Positions 1 to 8,596 of a stretch of 23,827 nt of DNA are shown one piece after another. A program made the translations under genes and the position numbers. Position 1 is the first letter of the stretch. The number at the start of each line of letters is the position of its first letter. The DNA lies in assembly GCA_910586955.1 (NCBI GenBank), contig CAJUMM010000041.1:1-23827 (forward strand), in the 5' to 3' direction. This DNA is from an uncultured Lachnospiraceae bacterium. GTDB lineage: Bacteria; Bacillota; Clostridia; Lachnospirales; Lachnospiraceae. A model generated the notes under the pieces. The model was not told the DNA's origin and did not search any database. It worked only from the letters and a program-made list of their open reading frames with translations.

Positions 1-1
1 G

Positions 2-283
2 TTCCAGAACAAGGATAAAGCTATGCAGATGCTCAAAGCCAAGCTGTTCCTTCTGGAACAGCAGAAGAATGCGGAGAAGCTCTCGGGAATCCGGGGAGAG
101 GTCAAGGAGATTGGCTGGGGGAACCAGATCCGCTCTTATGTGATGCAGCCCTATACTCTGGTCAAGGATCACAGAACCAGTGCGGAAATAAGCAATGTAA
201 ATGGGGTTATGGACGGAAACCTGGATCCTTTTATCAACGCCTATTTAAAGTGGGTAAATACCAGGGAAGAGGAAGACGCCTGA
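2..283 (+). CDS. prfB: Peptide chain release factor 2, C-terminal fragment
   Basis: Only the last ~93 codons are in the window; the reading frame is open from base 2 and ends at TGA 281-283. RF2 recognises UGA/UAA stop codons and triggers peptide release on the ribosome. The fragment carries the class-I release factor C-terminal signature: a GWGNQIRSYV block, then QPYTLVKDHRT, then a DGNLDPFINAYL tail. The SYVMQPY/VKDHRT form is typical of RF2; RF1 usually has a different RIRTYNFPQ/VTDHR form at this point. The GGQ motif and the RF2 programmed frameshift site would lie upstream, outside the window. A strong terminator follows directly, so this is probably the end of its transcription unit. 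Confidence 0.93.
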   Translation, partial: FQNKDKAMQMLKAKLFLLEQQKNAEKLSGIRGEVKEIGWGNQIRSYVMQPYTLVKDHRTSAEISNVNGVMDGNLDPFINAYLKWVNTREEEDA

Positions 284-312
284 GCATAAGCCGGGCATGT
301 AGATTGGACGGC

Positions 313-376
313 GGAAACCGGACGCTGCGGGAAATCCTGCGGCCTCCGGTTTCCTTGTGTATTTTTCTGTTTTTTT
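313..376 (+). terminator. Rho-independent terminator after prfB
   Basis: Perfect 10-bp arms GGAAACCGGA (313-322) and TCCGGTTTCC (345-354) enclose a smaller GC-rich inner stem. They are followed by a T-rich tract (355-376) that contains a run of seven T at its end. It separates prfB from the promoter of the next operon. Confidence 0.88.
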
Positions 377-378
377 AC

Positions 379-407
379 TTGCAATCTGAGGTCAAATGTG
401 ATAAGAT
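379..407 (+). promoter_or_regulatory. Sigma-A promoter of the ACT-hom-apgM-lysC operon
   Basis: TTGCAA (379-384), a 17-bp spacer and TAAGAT (402-407). The TG at 399-400 makes an extended -10 (TGnTAAGAT). Transcription would start near 414, leaving a leader of about 58 nt, too short for a T-box or a large riboswitch. Confidence 0.75.
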
Positions 408-414
408 TTGACCT
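389..414. promoter_or_regulatory. Candidate operator: perfect inverted repeat over the -10
   Basis: AGGTCAAAT (389-397), 8-nt centre, ATTTGACCT (406-414): a perfect 9-bp inverted repeat of 26 bp that fully contains the -10 hexamer at 402-407. Its position suits a repressor site. It lies almost entirely upstream of the predicted transcription start, so it is unlikely to act as an RNA hairpin. The binding protein is unknown; the HTH/ACT protein encoded directly downstream is one candidate. Confidence 0.6.
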
Positions 415-471
415 GTTGAAATCCACAGTAGAAATACAAATGTTTTTGAAAGGCGAACACGGAGGAGAAAA

Positions 472-915
472 ATGTCGGAGAAAAGTAAGTATTTTGTGGT
501 GAAACAGAAGGCAGTTCCGGAAGTCCTGCTGAAAGTGGTGGAAGCCAAGCGGCTTTTGGAGTCTTCCAAAGCTATGACTGTCCAGGATGCCACGGAACGG
601 GTGGGGATCAGCCGGAGTTCCTTCTATAAATATAAGGATGATATTTTTCCCTTTCACGACAACTCCAAAGGCAAAAGCATTACCTTTATCCTGCAGATGG
701 ATGACGAGCCGGGACTTTTATCCCTGGTGCTTCAGACCATTGCGGAATATAAGGGAAATGTGCTGACCATTCATCAGACCATACCCATTAACGGAGTGGC
801 GACTCTGACCCTTACGGTAGATTTGCTGCCGATTACCAGGGATGTGTCCTCTATGATTGAGCAGATAGAAGGTCAGCCGGGCATTCACTATCTAAAAATA
901 CTGGCGAAGGAGTAG
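472..915 (+). CDS. HTH/ACT-domain protein (UPF0735, PheB-like)
   Basis: A 147-aa protein with two parts. Residues ~22-60 form a small helix-turn-helix-like segment (MTVQDATERVGISRSSFYKY) and residues ~68-147 an ACT domain (ITFILQMDDEPGLLSLVLQ start). This matches the UPF0735 family whose Bacillus member is called PheB. ACT domains usually bind amino acids and act in allosteric control. The start is set by GGAGGAG at 461-467, five bases before ATG. It is the first gene of the operon; its stop lies five bases before hom, and hom's ribosome binding site sits inside its 3' end, suggesting translational coupling. Placed at the head of an aspartate-family operon, it may sense threonine, lysine or another amino acid and could bind the palindrome over its own promoter. 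That role is inference; the family has no firm function known to me. Confidence 0.85.
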   Translation: MSEKSKYFVVKQKAVPEVLLKVVEAKRLLESSKAMTVQDATERVGISRSSFYKYKDDIFPFHDNSKGKSITFILQMDDEPGLLSLVLQTIAEYKGNVLTIHQTIPINGVATLTLTVDLLPITRDVSSMIEQIEGQPGIHYLKILAKE

Positions 916-920
916 AGAAA

Positions 921-2135
921 ATGATTCAGATTGCGGTTATGGGATACGGAACGGTAGGTTCCGGAGTGGTGGAAGTACTGAACACCAATCAGTCCAGCAT
1001 TGATAAGCGGGCGGGAGAGGCGATTCATGTGAAATATGTGCTGGATCTGCGGGATTTCCCCGGGGATCCGGTGGAGTCCGTACTGGTCCATGATTTTGAG
1101 ACCATTGTGCAGGATCCGGAGATCCGCATTGTGGTGGAGGTTATGGGAGGCGTGGAGCCTGCGTACACTTTTACAAAGAGATGCCTGGAGGCGGGCAAGA
1201 GCGTCTGCACTTCCAACAAGGAGCTGGTGGCCCGGCACGGGGCGGAACTTTTGGAGCTGGCCAGAGAGCGGAATCTGAATTATCTCTTTGAGGCCAGCGT
1301 GGGAGGCGGGATTCCCATTATCCGGCCGTTAAATTCTTCCCTCACCGCAGATGAGATTACAGAGATCACGGGAATTTTAAACGGAACCACCAATTACATT
1401 TTAAGTAAGATGAGCCATGAGGGAATCGGCTTTGAGACGGCTCTTAAAGACGCCCAGGCAAAGGGGTATGCGGAGCGCAACCCGGAGGCGGATGTGGAGG
1501 GTTACGACGCCTGCAGAAAAATTGCCATTCTCACCTCCCTGGTCAGCGGCCGGCAGGTAGACTTTGAGGATATTTACACCGAGGGAATTACGAAAATTAC
1601 GGCAGAAGATATCCAGTACGCCAAGAAGATGGGCAGGGCTGTGAAGCTGCTGGCCACAAGCAAGAAAGAGGAGGGCCGGTTTTTTGCTATGGTGGCCCCC
1701 TTCCTCATCAATGAGCTTCATCCCCTTTACAGCGTTAACGACGTATTCAACGCTATTTTCGCCAAGGGAAATGTGCTGGGAGATGTAATGTTCTACGGAA
1801 GCGGAGCCGGGAAACTGCCTACGGCCAGCGCCGTGGTGGCAGATGTGGTAGATGCGGCCAAGCACCTGCACCGCAGCATCATGACCTTCTGGAGCAGCCA
1901 GAAGATGGAACTGGCGGACATCAGCAATGCCAAGCGGCGGTTCTTTGTGCGGGTGAAAGGCGATTCCAAGAAGGATGCCATTAAGATGGCGGAGATTTTC
2001 GGTCCTATTGAGGTGGTGAAAGTGAACCTGGCAGGGGAGTTCGGCTTTGTCACAGGAGAATACACGGAGGCGGAGTACCAGGAGCGGGCGTCCCGGACGG
2101 ATGCCGTGATCAACCGGATCCGCATGGAAGGATAG
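921..2135 (+). CDS. hom: Homoserine dehydrogenase
   Basis: A 404-aa cytosolic enzyme that reduces aspartate-4-semialdehyde to homoserine with NAD(P)H, the branch-point step to threonine and methionine. Visible motifs are the Rossmann dinucleotide loop GYGTVG (residues 8-13), TSNK (97-100, the family TANK position), the substrate-domain signature SVGGGIPIIRPL (~126-137), GILNGTTNYIL (151-161) and the GYAERNPEADVEGYDACRK block (~179-197). The C-terminal ~65 residues (FFVRVKGDSKK onward) look like the regulatory ACT domain, so the protein is close to full bacterial length (~400-430). AAGGAG at 906-911 precedes the ATG. apgM follows after five bases, consistent with one operon. Confidence 0.95.
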   Translation: MIQIAVMGYGTVGSGVVEVLNTNQSSIDKRAGEAIHVKYVLDLRDFPGDPVESVLVHDFETIVQDPEIRIVVEVMGGVEPAYTFTKRCLEAGKSVCTSNKELVARHGAELLELARERNLNYLFEASVGGGIPIIRPLNSSLTADEITEITGILNGTTNYILSKMSHEGIGFETALKDAQAKGYAERNPEADVEGYDACRKIAILTSLVSGRQVDFEDIYTEGITKITAEDIQYAKKMGRAVKLLATSKKEEGRFFAMVAPFLINELHPLYSVNDVFNAIFAKGNVLGDVMFYGSGAGKLPTASAVVADVVDAAKHLHRSIMTFWSSQKMELADISNAKRRFFVRVKGDSKKDAIKMAEIFGPIEVVKVNLAGEFGFVTGEYTEAEYQERASRTDAVINRIRMEG

Positions 2136-2140
2136 AGGCT

Positions 2141-3343
2141 ATGAAATACGCAGTTGTTCTTGGAGACGGGATGGCGGATGAGCCGGTGGAAGCCCTGGGA
2201 GGAAAGACGCCTATCCAGTACGCCTATACCCCTGTGCTGGATGAGCTGGCCGGCAGGTCGGAGATTGGCCTGGCTTATATGATACCGGAGGGTATGAAAC
2301 CGGGCAGCGATACGGCCAATCTCTCCGTCTTGGGCTATAACCCGAAGGATTATTATACAGGACGTTCTCCTTTGGAGGCTTTAAGCATCGGTGTGGATAT
2401 GAAGCCGGAGGATATTGCCCTGCGGATGAACCTGATTACGGTTTCCGAAACAGGAACCTCTTATGAGGAGCAGACGATTCTGGATCACAGTTCCGGGGAA
2501 ATCAGCACGGAAGAGGCGGCTCTTCTGGTAGATGCCCTTCGCAGGGAACTGGAGGATGATTTATACAAACTGTATGTGGGAACCAGCTACCGCCATCTGC
2601 TTATCTGGGAAGGCGGAAAGGTTTTGGAACTGACGCCTCCCCATGACGTGCTGGGAGGGAAGGTGGGAGATTACCTGCCGTCGGATGCCCGGCTTCTGGA
2701 GATGCAGAGGAAAAGCTACGAGATACTTTCCGGTCATCCGGTGAATCGAAAGCGGAAGGCAAGAGGGGAAAATCCGGCCAATTCCTGCTGGTTCTGGGGA
2801 GCCGGAACCCGTCCGGCCCTTTCCTCCTTTGAAGAAAAGTACCGCAAAAAGGGAGCTATGATTTCTGCGGTGGATCTGCTCAAGGGCATTGCCGTAGGGG
2901 CCGGGATGAAAAATATTTCTGTGGAAGGGGCCAACGGCCAGCTTCATACCAACTATGAGGGAAAGGCCCAGGCTGCGGCGGATGCCCTCCTGAGAGGCGG
3001 ATACGATTTTGTCTATGTCCATGTGGAAGCTCCCGACGAAATGGGCCATCAGGGCAGTCATGAGCGGAAGGTCCAGGCAATAGAATATTTGGATCAGAGA
3101 TTAATCGGAAGATTAAAGGAAAGCCTGGATGCCTCCGGGGAGGAGTACCGCCTTTTGGTGCTTCCGGATCACCCGACCCCGGTGCGGCTGCGGACCCATA
3201 CGGCGAACCCTGTGCCTTACCTTCTCTATGACAGCAGCCGGGAGTTTAAAAGAATCGGGCGCTACAGCGAGGAGGAAGCCCTGGAGGGCGGAATTGTCCA
3301 AAGGGAGGGTTATAAGCTGATGGAGCGGCTTTTTGACAGGTAA
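2141..3343 (+). CDS. apgM: iPGM-like protein, proposed homoserine kinase (ApgM family)
   Basis: A 400-aa member of the alkaline-phosphatase superfamily, in the archaeal-type cofactor-independent phosphoglycerate mutase branch. Visible motifs: GDGMADEP with metal ligand Asp9, the active-site Ser block KPGSDTANLSVLGYNP (Ser56), HVEAPDEMGHQG (~residues 294-305) and LPDHPTPVRLRTHT (341-354) with the Asp/His metal ligands. It lies five bases after hom and ~50 bases before lysC. A clade of this family found in threonine gene clusters has been named a proposed homoserine kinase (TIGR02535 as I recall). The location fits that role better than glycolysis, because no classical GHMP-type thrB is in the operon. 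The residues shown do not by themselves separate mutase from kinase. Confidence 0.85.
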   Translation: MKYAVVLGDGMADEPVEALGGKTPIQYAYTPVLDELAGRSEIGLAYMIPEGMKPGSDTANLSVLGYNPKDYYTGRSPLEALSIGVDMKPEDIALRMNLITVSETGTSYEEQTILDHSSGEISTEEAALLVDALRRELEDDLYKLYVGTSYRHLLIWEGGKVLELTPPHDVLGGKVGDYLPSDARLLEMQRKSYEILSGHPVNRKRKARGENPANSCWFWGAGTRPALSSFEEKYRKKGAMISAVDLLKGIAVGAGMKNISVEGANGQLHTNYEGKAQAAADALLRGGYDFVYVHVEAPDEMGHQGSHERKVQAIEYLDQRLIGRLKESLDASGEEYRLLVLPDHPTPVRLRTHTANPVPYLLYDSSREFKRIGRYSEEEALEGGIVQREGYKLMERLFDR

Positions 3344-3394
3344 GACCAGGCGGATGGGGAAACAGAAAGACATACGAAGACGAGGAGAAAAGCA

Positions 3395-4603
3395 ATGCTG
3401 ATAGTGAAAAAATTTGGCGGAACATCCGTAGGCGACAAAGAGAGAATTTTCAATGTAGCCAGAAGATGTGCGGAGGAGTACAGAAAAGGAAATGACATTA
3501 TTGTCGTTCTTTCTGCAATGGGAAAGACTACAGACGAATTGATTGCCAAGGCATACGAGATCAACCCGAATCCCCCCAAACGGGAGCTGGATATGCTTCT
3601 GACTACGGGAGAACAGGTTTCCGTGGCGCTGATGGCCATGGCCTTTGATACCATGGACGTTCCGTCGGTATCTTTGAACGCTTTCCAGGTGGCCATGCAC
3701 ACCACCCGGATTCACGGCAATGCCCGTCTGAAGCGTATTGATTCAGACCGGATTATGCACGAGCTGGAGCACCGGAGAATTGTGATTGTGACCGGTTTCC
3801 AGGGAATTAACAAATACGATAATTATACCACTTTAGGCCGGGGAGGCTCCGACACTACGGCGGTAGCCCTTGCGGCAGCCCTGCATGCGGACGCCTGTGA
3901 GATTTATACGGATGTGGATGGGGTATATACGGCAGATCCCCGGTACGTTCCCAAGGCCAGGAAGCTGGAGGAAATTACTTACGATGAAATGCTGGATCTG
4001 GCTACCCTGGGCGCCGGGGTACTGCACAACCGGTCCGTGGAGATGGCGAAGAAATACGGAGTACAGCTGGTAGTAAGGTCAAGCCTGAATGATCACGAAG
4101 GAACGATAGTTAAGGAGGAAACGAACGTGGAGAGAATGTTAATCAGCGGAGTGGCGCTGGATCGGAATACAGCCAGAATTTCAGTAATCGGATTGAAGGA
4201 TGAGCCGGGTATGGCATTTAAGCTGTTTAACCTGCTGGCAAGAGCCAATATCAATGTGGACGTAATCCTGCAGTCCATCGGGCGCGAGAATACGAAGGAT
4301 ATTTCCTTTACGGTTTCCCGGGACGAGGCGGATGCGGCTGTTGAGATTCTAAAGGAGAATATGAGCCGGATCGGAGGAAAGAATATTTCCTGCAATCGTG
4401 AGGTGGCCAAGGTATCCATCGTAGGAGCCGGCATGATGTCTAACCCCGGTGTGGCGGCGAAAATGTTTGAAGCACTTTACAACCAGAATATTAATATCAA
4501 CATGATCTCCACCTCGGAAATCCGCGTGACGGTGCTGATTCACGAGAAAGATGCAGAGCGGGCGGCCAATGCGGTGCATGACGCTTTTGGGCTGGAGGAG
4601 TAG
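3395..4603 (+). CDS. lysC: Aspartate kinase, alpha subunit
   Basis: A 402-aa aspartokinase phosphorylating L-aspartate, the first step to lysine, threonine, methionine and diaminopimelate. The catalytic part (residues 1-~235) shows KKFGGTSVGD (5-14), LLTTGEQVS (69-77), GRGGSDTTA (149-157) and YTDVDGVYTADPR (171-183). Two ACT domains follow (about 250-402), with VDVILQSIG and NINMISTSEIRVTVLI as the typical effector-site strands. Length and order match monofunctional B. subtilis-type aspartokinase II. The ATG has GAGGAGAAAA upstream. It is the last gene of the operon, followed by a strong terminator. An in-frame internal start at codon 245 is annotated separately. Confidence 0.96.
   Translation: MLIVKKFGGTSVGDKERIFNVARRCAEEYRKGNDIIVVLSAMGKTTDELIAKAYEINPNPPKRELDMLLTTGEQVSVALMAMAFDTMDVPSVSLNAFQVAMHTTRIHGNARLKRIDSDRIMHELEHRRIVIVTGFQGINKYDNYTTLGRGGSDTTAVALAAALHADACEIYTDVDGVYTADPRYVPKARKLEEITYDEMLDLATLGAGVLHNRSVEMAKKYGVQLVVRSSLNDHEGTIVKEETNVERMLISGVALDRNTARISVIGLKDEPGMAFKLFNLLARANINVDVILQSIGRENTKDISFTVSRDEADAAVEILKENMSRIGGKNISCNREVAKVSIVGAGMMSNPGVAAKMFEALYNQNININMISTSEIRVTVLIHEKDAERAANAVHDAFGLEE
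4127..4603 (+). CDS. lysC: Probable internal start: aspartokinase beta subunit
   Basis: Within lysC a consensus Shine-Dalgarno TAAGGAGG (4111-4118) lies eight bases before an in-frame GTG (4127, codon 245), with an in-frame ATG three codons later (4136). Translation from here gives ~158 residues: exactly the two ACT domains with no kinase part. In B. subtilis aspartokinase II the beta subunit of the same size (about 160 residues) is made from an in-frame internal start in the same place. The site sits in the linker (IVKEETNVERM) between catalytic and regulatory parts. Whether it is used here is inferred from the site and the precedent. Confidence 0.7.
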   Translation: MERMLISGVALDRNTARISVIGLKDEPGMAFKLFNLLARANINVDVILQSIGRENTKDISFTVSRDEADAAVEILKENMSRIGGKNISCNREVAKVSIVGAGMMSNPGVAAKMFEALYNQNININMISTSEIRVTVLIHEKDAERAANAVHDAFGLEE

Positions 4604-4614
4604 GAAATAAAAGA

Positions 4615-4652
4615 GCCTGCCGGAATGTGTTACTATTTCCGGCAGGCTTTTT
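4615..4652 (+). terminator. Terminator after lysC, probably bidirectional
   Basis: Perfect 11-bp arms GCCTGCCGGAA (4615-4625) and TTCCGGCAGGC (4637-4647), an 11-nt loop, then TTTTT. On the opposite strand the stem is followed by TCTTTTATTT, so it can also end the convergent membrane-protein operon. Confidence 0.92.
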
Positions 4653-4697
4653 GGCCTTTTGTAAAGATAGGGCCCATGGACAGGGGCGTCTTGCCTC

Positions 4698-5438
4698 CTA
4701 TTCAACGACGCTGGGCTTCGGTTTTATATCCTGGTAGAACTGTGCCATAGACGCATGGAAATAAGGCTGGATCCAAAGAAAAGCCAAGCCGGAAGAGCCT
4801 ATTACAAGAAAGGCAAAGGGAAGAAACCCAAGCCACAGGCCCAGCATACGTCCTTTTTGTCCCCTCATAAGCTGTATACTGGCAAGCAGGGCTTCCTGGG
4901 GGGAGCAGGAGAGATCATCCAGCAGGATATAAGTGGAAAGACAAAAAGGCAGAGCTGTGACGAGAGCGGGCACGAGTCCGGCCAGAGACAGCAAAAGAAC
5001 CGGAGCCAGGGCCGGGAGGAGCCGGGAGGGTTCCAAGCCTCTTGGGATCCGCAGGTAACAGGATATGGCAGGGATGAACCAAACCAGGAAGATAAGGCCC
5101 CGGAAGGCAAAGGTCAGCAAAAAAGCGTCCGGCTGGTTCCGGAAGCCGTAGAACAGCCGCGAGGGCTGTTTTTTGTCCTGTCCGGGTTTCAGGGTATAGA
5201 TAAATTGAACCATGCCCACCTCCATCAGGGCGGCAAGAAGCAGAATAATGCCCCAGAGAACCCAGTAAAGACTGTGGGAAAGGATGTCTTCTCCCTGGGC
5301 AAAGCCGCTGTAATGGGGCAGCAGGGACAGGGCGAAGAAAAAGAGGGACAGGGAGGTAGCCATGGAAGTAGACTGGAAATAATTTCCGGTTAGGGCGGCT
5401 CTCGCCCGCCGTTTTAATTCTTTGGTTGGAGCGTTCAT
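4698..5438 (-). CDS. DUF975 family integral membrane protein
   Basis: 246 aa. The N-terminus has the family pattern ELKRRARAALTGNY (7-20). Several hydrophobic segments follow: ~25-45, ~58-80, ~105-127, ~140-175 and ~200-228. The C-terminal block SIQLMRGQKGRMLGLWLGF followed by LWIQPYFHASMAQFYQD is the conserved DUF975 tail. The function is unknown; members are common in Lachnospiraceae and are sited in the cytoplasmic membrane. The start has AGGAGG eight bases upstream and overlaps the stop of the preceding gene as ATGA (5435-5438), so the two are translationally coupled. Confidence 0.85.
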   Translation of the reverse strand: MNAPTKELKRRARAALTGNYFQSTSMATSLSLFFFALSLLPHYSGFAQGEDILSHSLYWVLWGIILLLAALMEVGMVQFIYTLKPGQDKKQPSRLFYGFRNQPDAFLLTFAFRGLIFLVWFIPAISCYLRIPRGLEPSRLLPALAPVLLLSLAGLVPALVTALPFCLSTYILLDDLSCSPQEALLASIQLMRGQKGRMLGLWLGFLPFAFLVIGSSGLAFLWIQPYFHASMAQFYQDIKPKPSVVE

Positions 5439-5806
5439 AAAGGCTTTCCTCCTGCAGGCAGCTGGTTCATCCAGCTGTTATAAAATTCCAGAAGCGCTTC
5501 CTGGAGCGCTTCCGGATCCATAATCGTCTCCAGATCAAATAAGGTAAAGAGCAGGATCAGGGAAAAGGCCACAAGAAAAACCGTAATCACCACGGAAAAG
5601 GCGGAGATTGCCAGTCCGAATACGGCCTTGTCCGGCATTTTAAAGCTGCCGCCTCTGGAGAGTACGGCAAAGAGAATACTCATGCTTGCAAATACAATGG
5701 CGTAGGGCCAGTAAAACAGGGAGAGGATGGACAAAAGGGAAAGCACCCCCAGAATCTGGGCTGCGGTGGCCATGGGATTTCGGTTTGGATGCGGTGTCTG
5801 TTCCAT
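5435..5806 (-). CDS. Small DUF4190-like membrane protein
   Basis: 123 aa. After a short polar N-terminus come hydrophobic segments at about residues 13-50 (probably two spans, ILGVLSLLSILSLFYWPYA then a VFASMSILFAVLSR span) and at ~62-92, followed by an acidic amphipathic tail. The pattern of two short spans with a GLAISA-type third segment resembles DUF4190 proteins; the assignment is tentative. No enzymatic motif is visible. It is first in a two-gene minus-strand operon with the DUF975 gene. TCCTCCT at 5813-5819 is its ribosome binding site (minus AGGAGGA). Confidence 0.75.
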   Translation of the reverse strand: MEQTPHPNRNPMATAAQILGVLSLLSILSLFYWPYAIVFASMSILFAVLSRGGSFKMPDKAVFGLAISAFSVVITVFLVAFSLILLFTLFDLETIMDPEALQEALLEFYNSWMNQLPAGGKPL

Positions 5807-5880
5807 GGGGATTCCTCCTGTGATTTATAGTTCCGCTGATTTTGATTTTTGTTCCGGCAGGGCAGCGGCCCTTCTGAACA

Positions 5881-5909
5881 AGTATAGCACAGGAAATCCG
5901 GGAAGACAA
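5881..5909 (-). promoter_or_regulatory. Promoter of the DUF4190-like/DUF975 operon
   Basis: On the minus strand: TTGTCT (5904-5909), 17-bp spacer, TATACT (5881-5886), with TG one base upstream of the hexamer (extended -10). It is divergent from the tex promoter, the two -35 boxes being only seven bases apart. Confidence 0.75.
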
Positions 5910-5916
5910 ATGATTC

Positions 5917-5945
5917 TTGCAGACCGGGAAAGTTTTGTTTATAAT
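5917..5945 (+). promoter_or_regulatory. Promoter of tex
   Basis: TTGCAG (5917-5922), 17-bp spacer, perfect TATAAT (5940-5945), about 32 bases before the tex ATG. Confidence 0.8.
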
Positions 5946-5977
5946 AAAAAGGCTGATAAGTAAAGGAGAAAAATTCT

Positions 5978-8125
<2,148 letters not shown>

Positions 8126-8137
8126 GGAGCATAGGTC

Positions 8138-8446
8138 TTATTCGCACACATGCTCCAGCCCCTGGTCCATAATAGTGGCTACATGGTCGTCGGCCAGGGA
8201 ATAGTAGATGGTCTTTCCGTCCCGGCGGAATTTTACCAGGGACATCTGTTTCAGAATGCGCAGCTGGTGGGAGATGGCGCTCTGGGTCATGGACAGCTTG
8301 TTGGCAATGTCCTGGACGCAGAGTTCCTGTCCGAAGAGCGTATATAAAATTCGGATCCGGGTGGGATCACCAAAGACTTTAAATAATTCCGCAAGGCGGT
8401 AGAGGGTTTCGTCCTCCATAGGAAGACGTTTCTTGGTAACATTCAT
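8138..8446 (-). CDS. ArsR/SmtB-family metal-sensing repressor, alpha5 type
   Basis: 102 aa with a winged helix-turn-helix: VFGDPTRIRILYTL (24-37), ELCVQDIANKL (41-51), and recognition helix SMTQSAISHQLRILKQ (52-67). The C-terminal helix carries Asp86-x-His88 and His99-x2-Glu102. This is exactly the D-x-H...H-x2-E spacing (His to His 11) of the alpha5 zinc site in SmtB/CzrA; Cys43 is the alpha3 ELCV cysteine. It should therefore be a Zn(II)/Co(II)-responsive repressor, inferred to control the P-type ATPase upstream. GGAGG at 8455-8459 (minus) sets the start. It lies downstream of its probable target gene but has its own promoter, so it can be made independently of it. Confidence 0.92.
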   Translation of the reverse strand: MNVTKKRLPMEDETLYRLAELFKVFGDPTRIRILYTLFGQELCVQDIANKLSMTQSAISHQLRILKQMSLVKFRRDGKTIYYSLADDHVATIMDQGLEHVCE

Positions 8447-8491
8447 TGGGTAACCTCCAGGCTGTAAAAAAGAAGATAAGCTGTTTTTTCT

Positions 8492-8520
8492 ATTTTATCG
8501 GAAAAAAGGGAATTGGTCAA
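8492..8520 (-). promoter_or_regulatory. Promoter of the arsR-type regulator
   Basis: On the minus strand: TTGACC (8515-8520), 17-bp spacer, TAAAAT (8492-8497), ~45 bases before the start codon. No ATATGAACA-like palindrome is seen here, so autoregulation is not obvious. Confidence 0.75.
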
Positions 8521-8546
8521 ATCATTTCCGTTAGATATGCAGAAGG

Positions 8547-8580
8547 GACCGCCACAGATTTGTGTATTTCTGCGGCGGTC
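8547..8580 (-). terminator. Hairpin after the P-type ATPase gene
   Basis: 12-nt arms (8547-8558 / 8569-8580) pair with one mismatch around a 10-nt loop, 17 bases after the ATPase stop. The T tract on the minus strand is poor (CCCTTCTGC), so termination may be partial; it could instead act as an mRNA 3' stabiliser. Confidence 0.5.
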
Positions 8581-8596
8581 TCTCTGTTAAGGAAAA

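Noticed and set aside
284..471. Possible T-box or amino-acid riboswitch before the ACT-hom operon
   Set aside because: The promoter at 379-407 leaves only ~58 nt of leader, with no T-box or lysine-riboswitch motifs visible.
4755..5393. 212-aa plus-strand open frame
   Set aside because: Antisense shadow of the DUF975 membrane-protein gene; low-complexity Gly/Gln/Lys-rich translation with no start signal.
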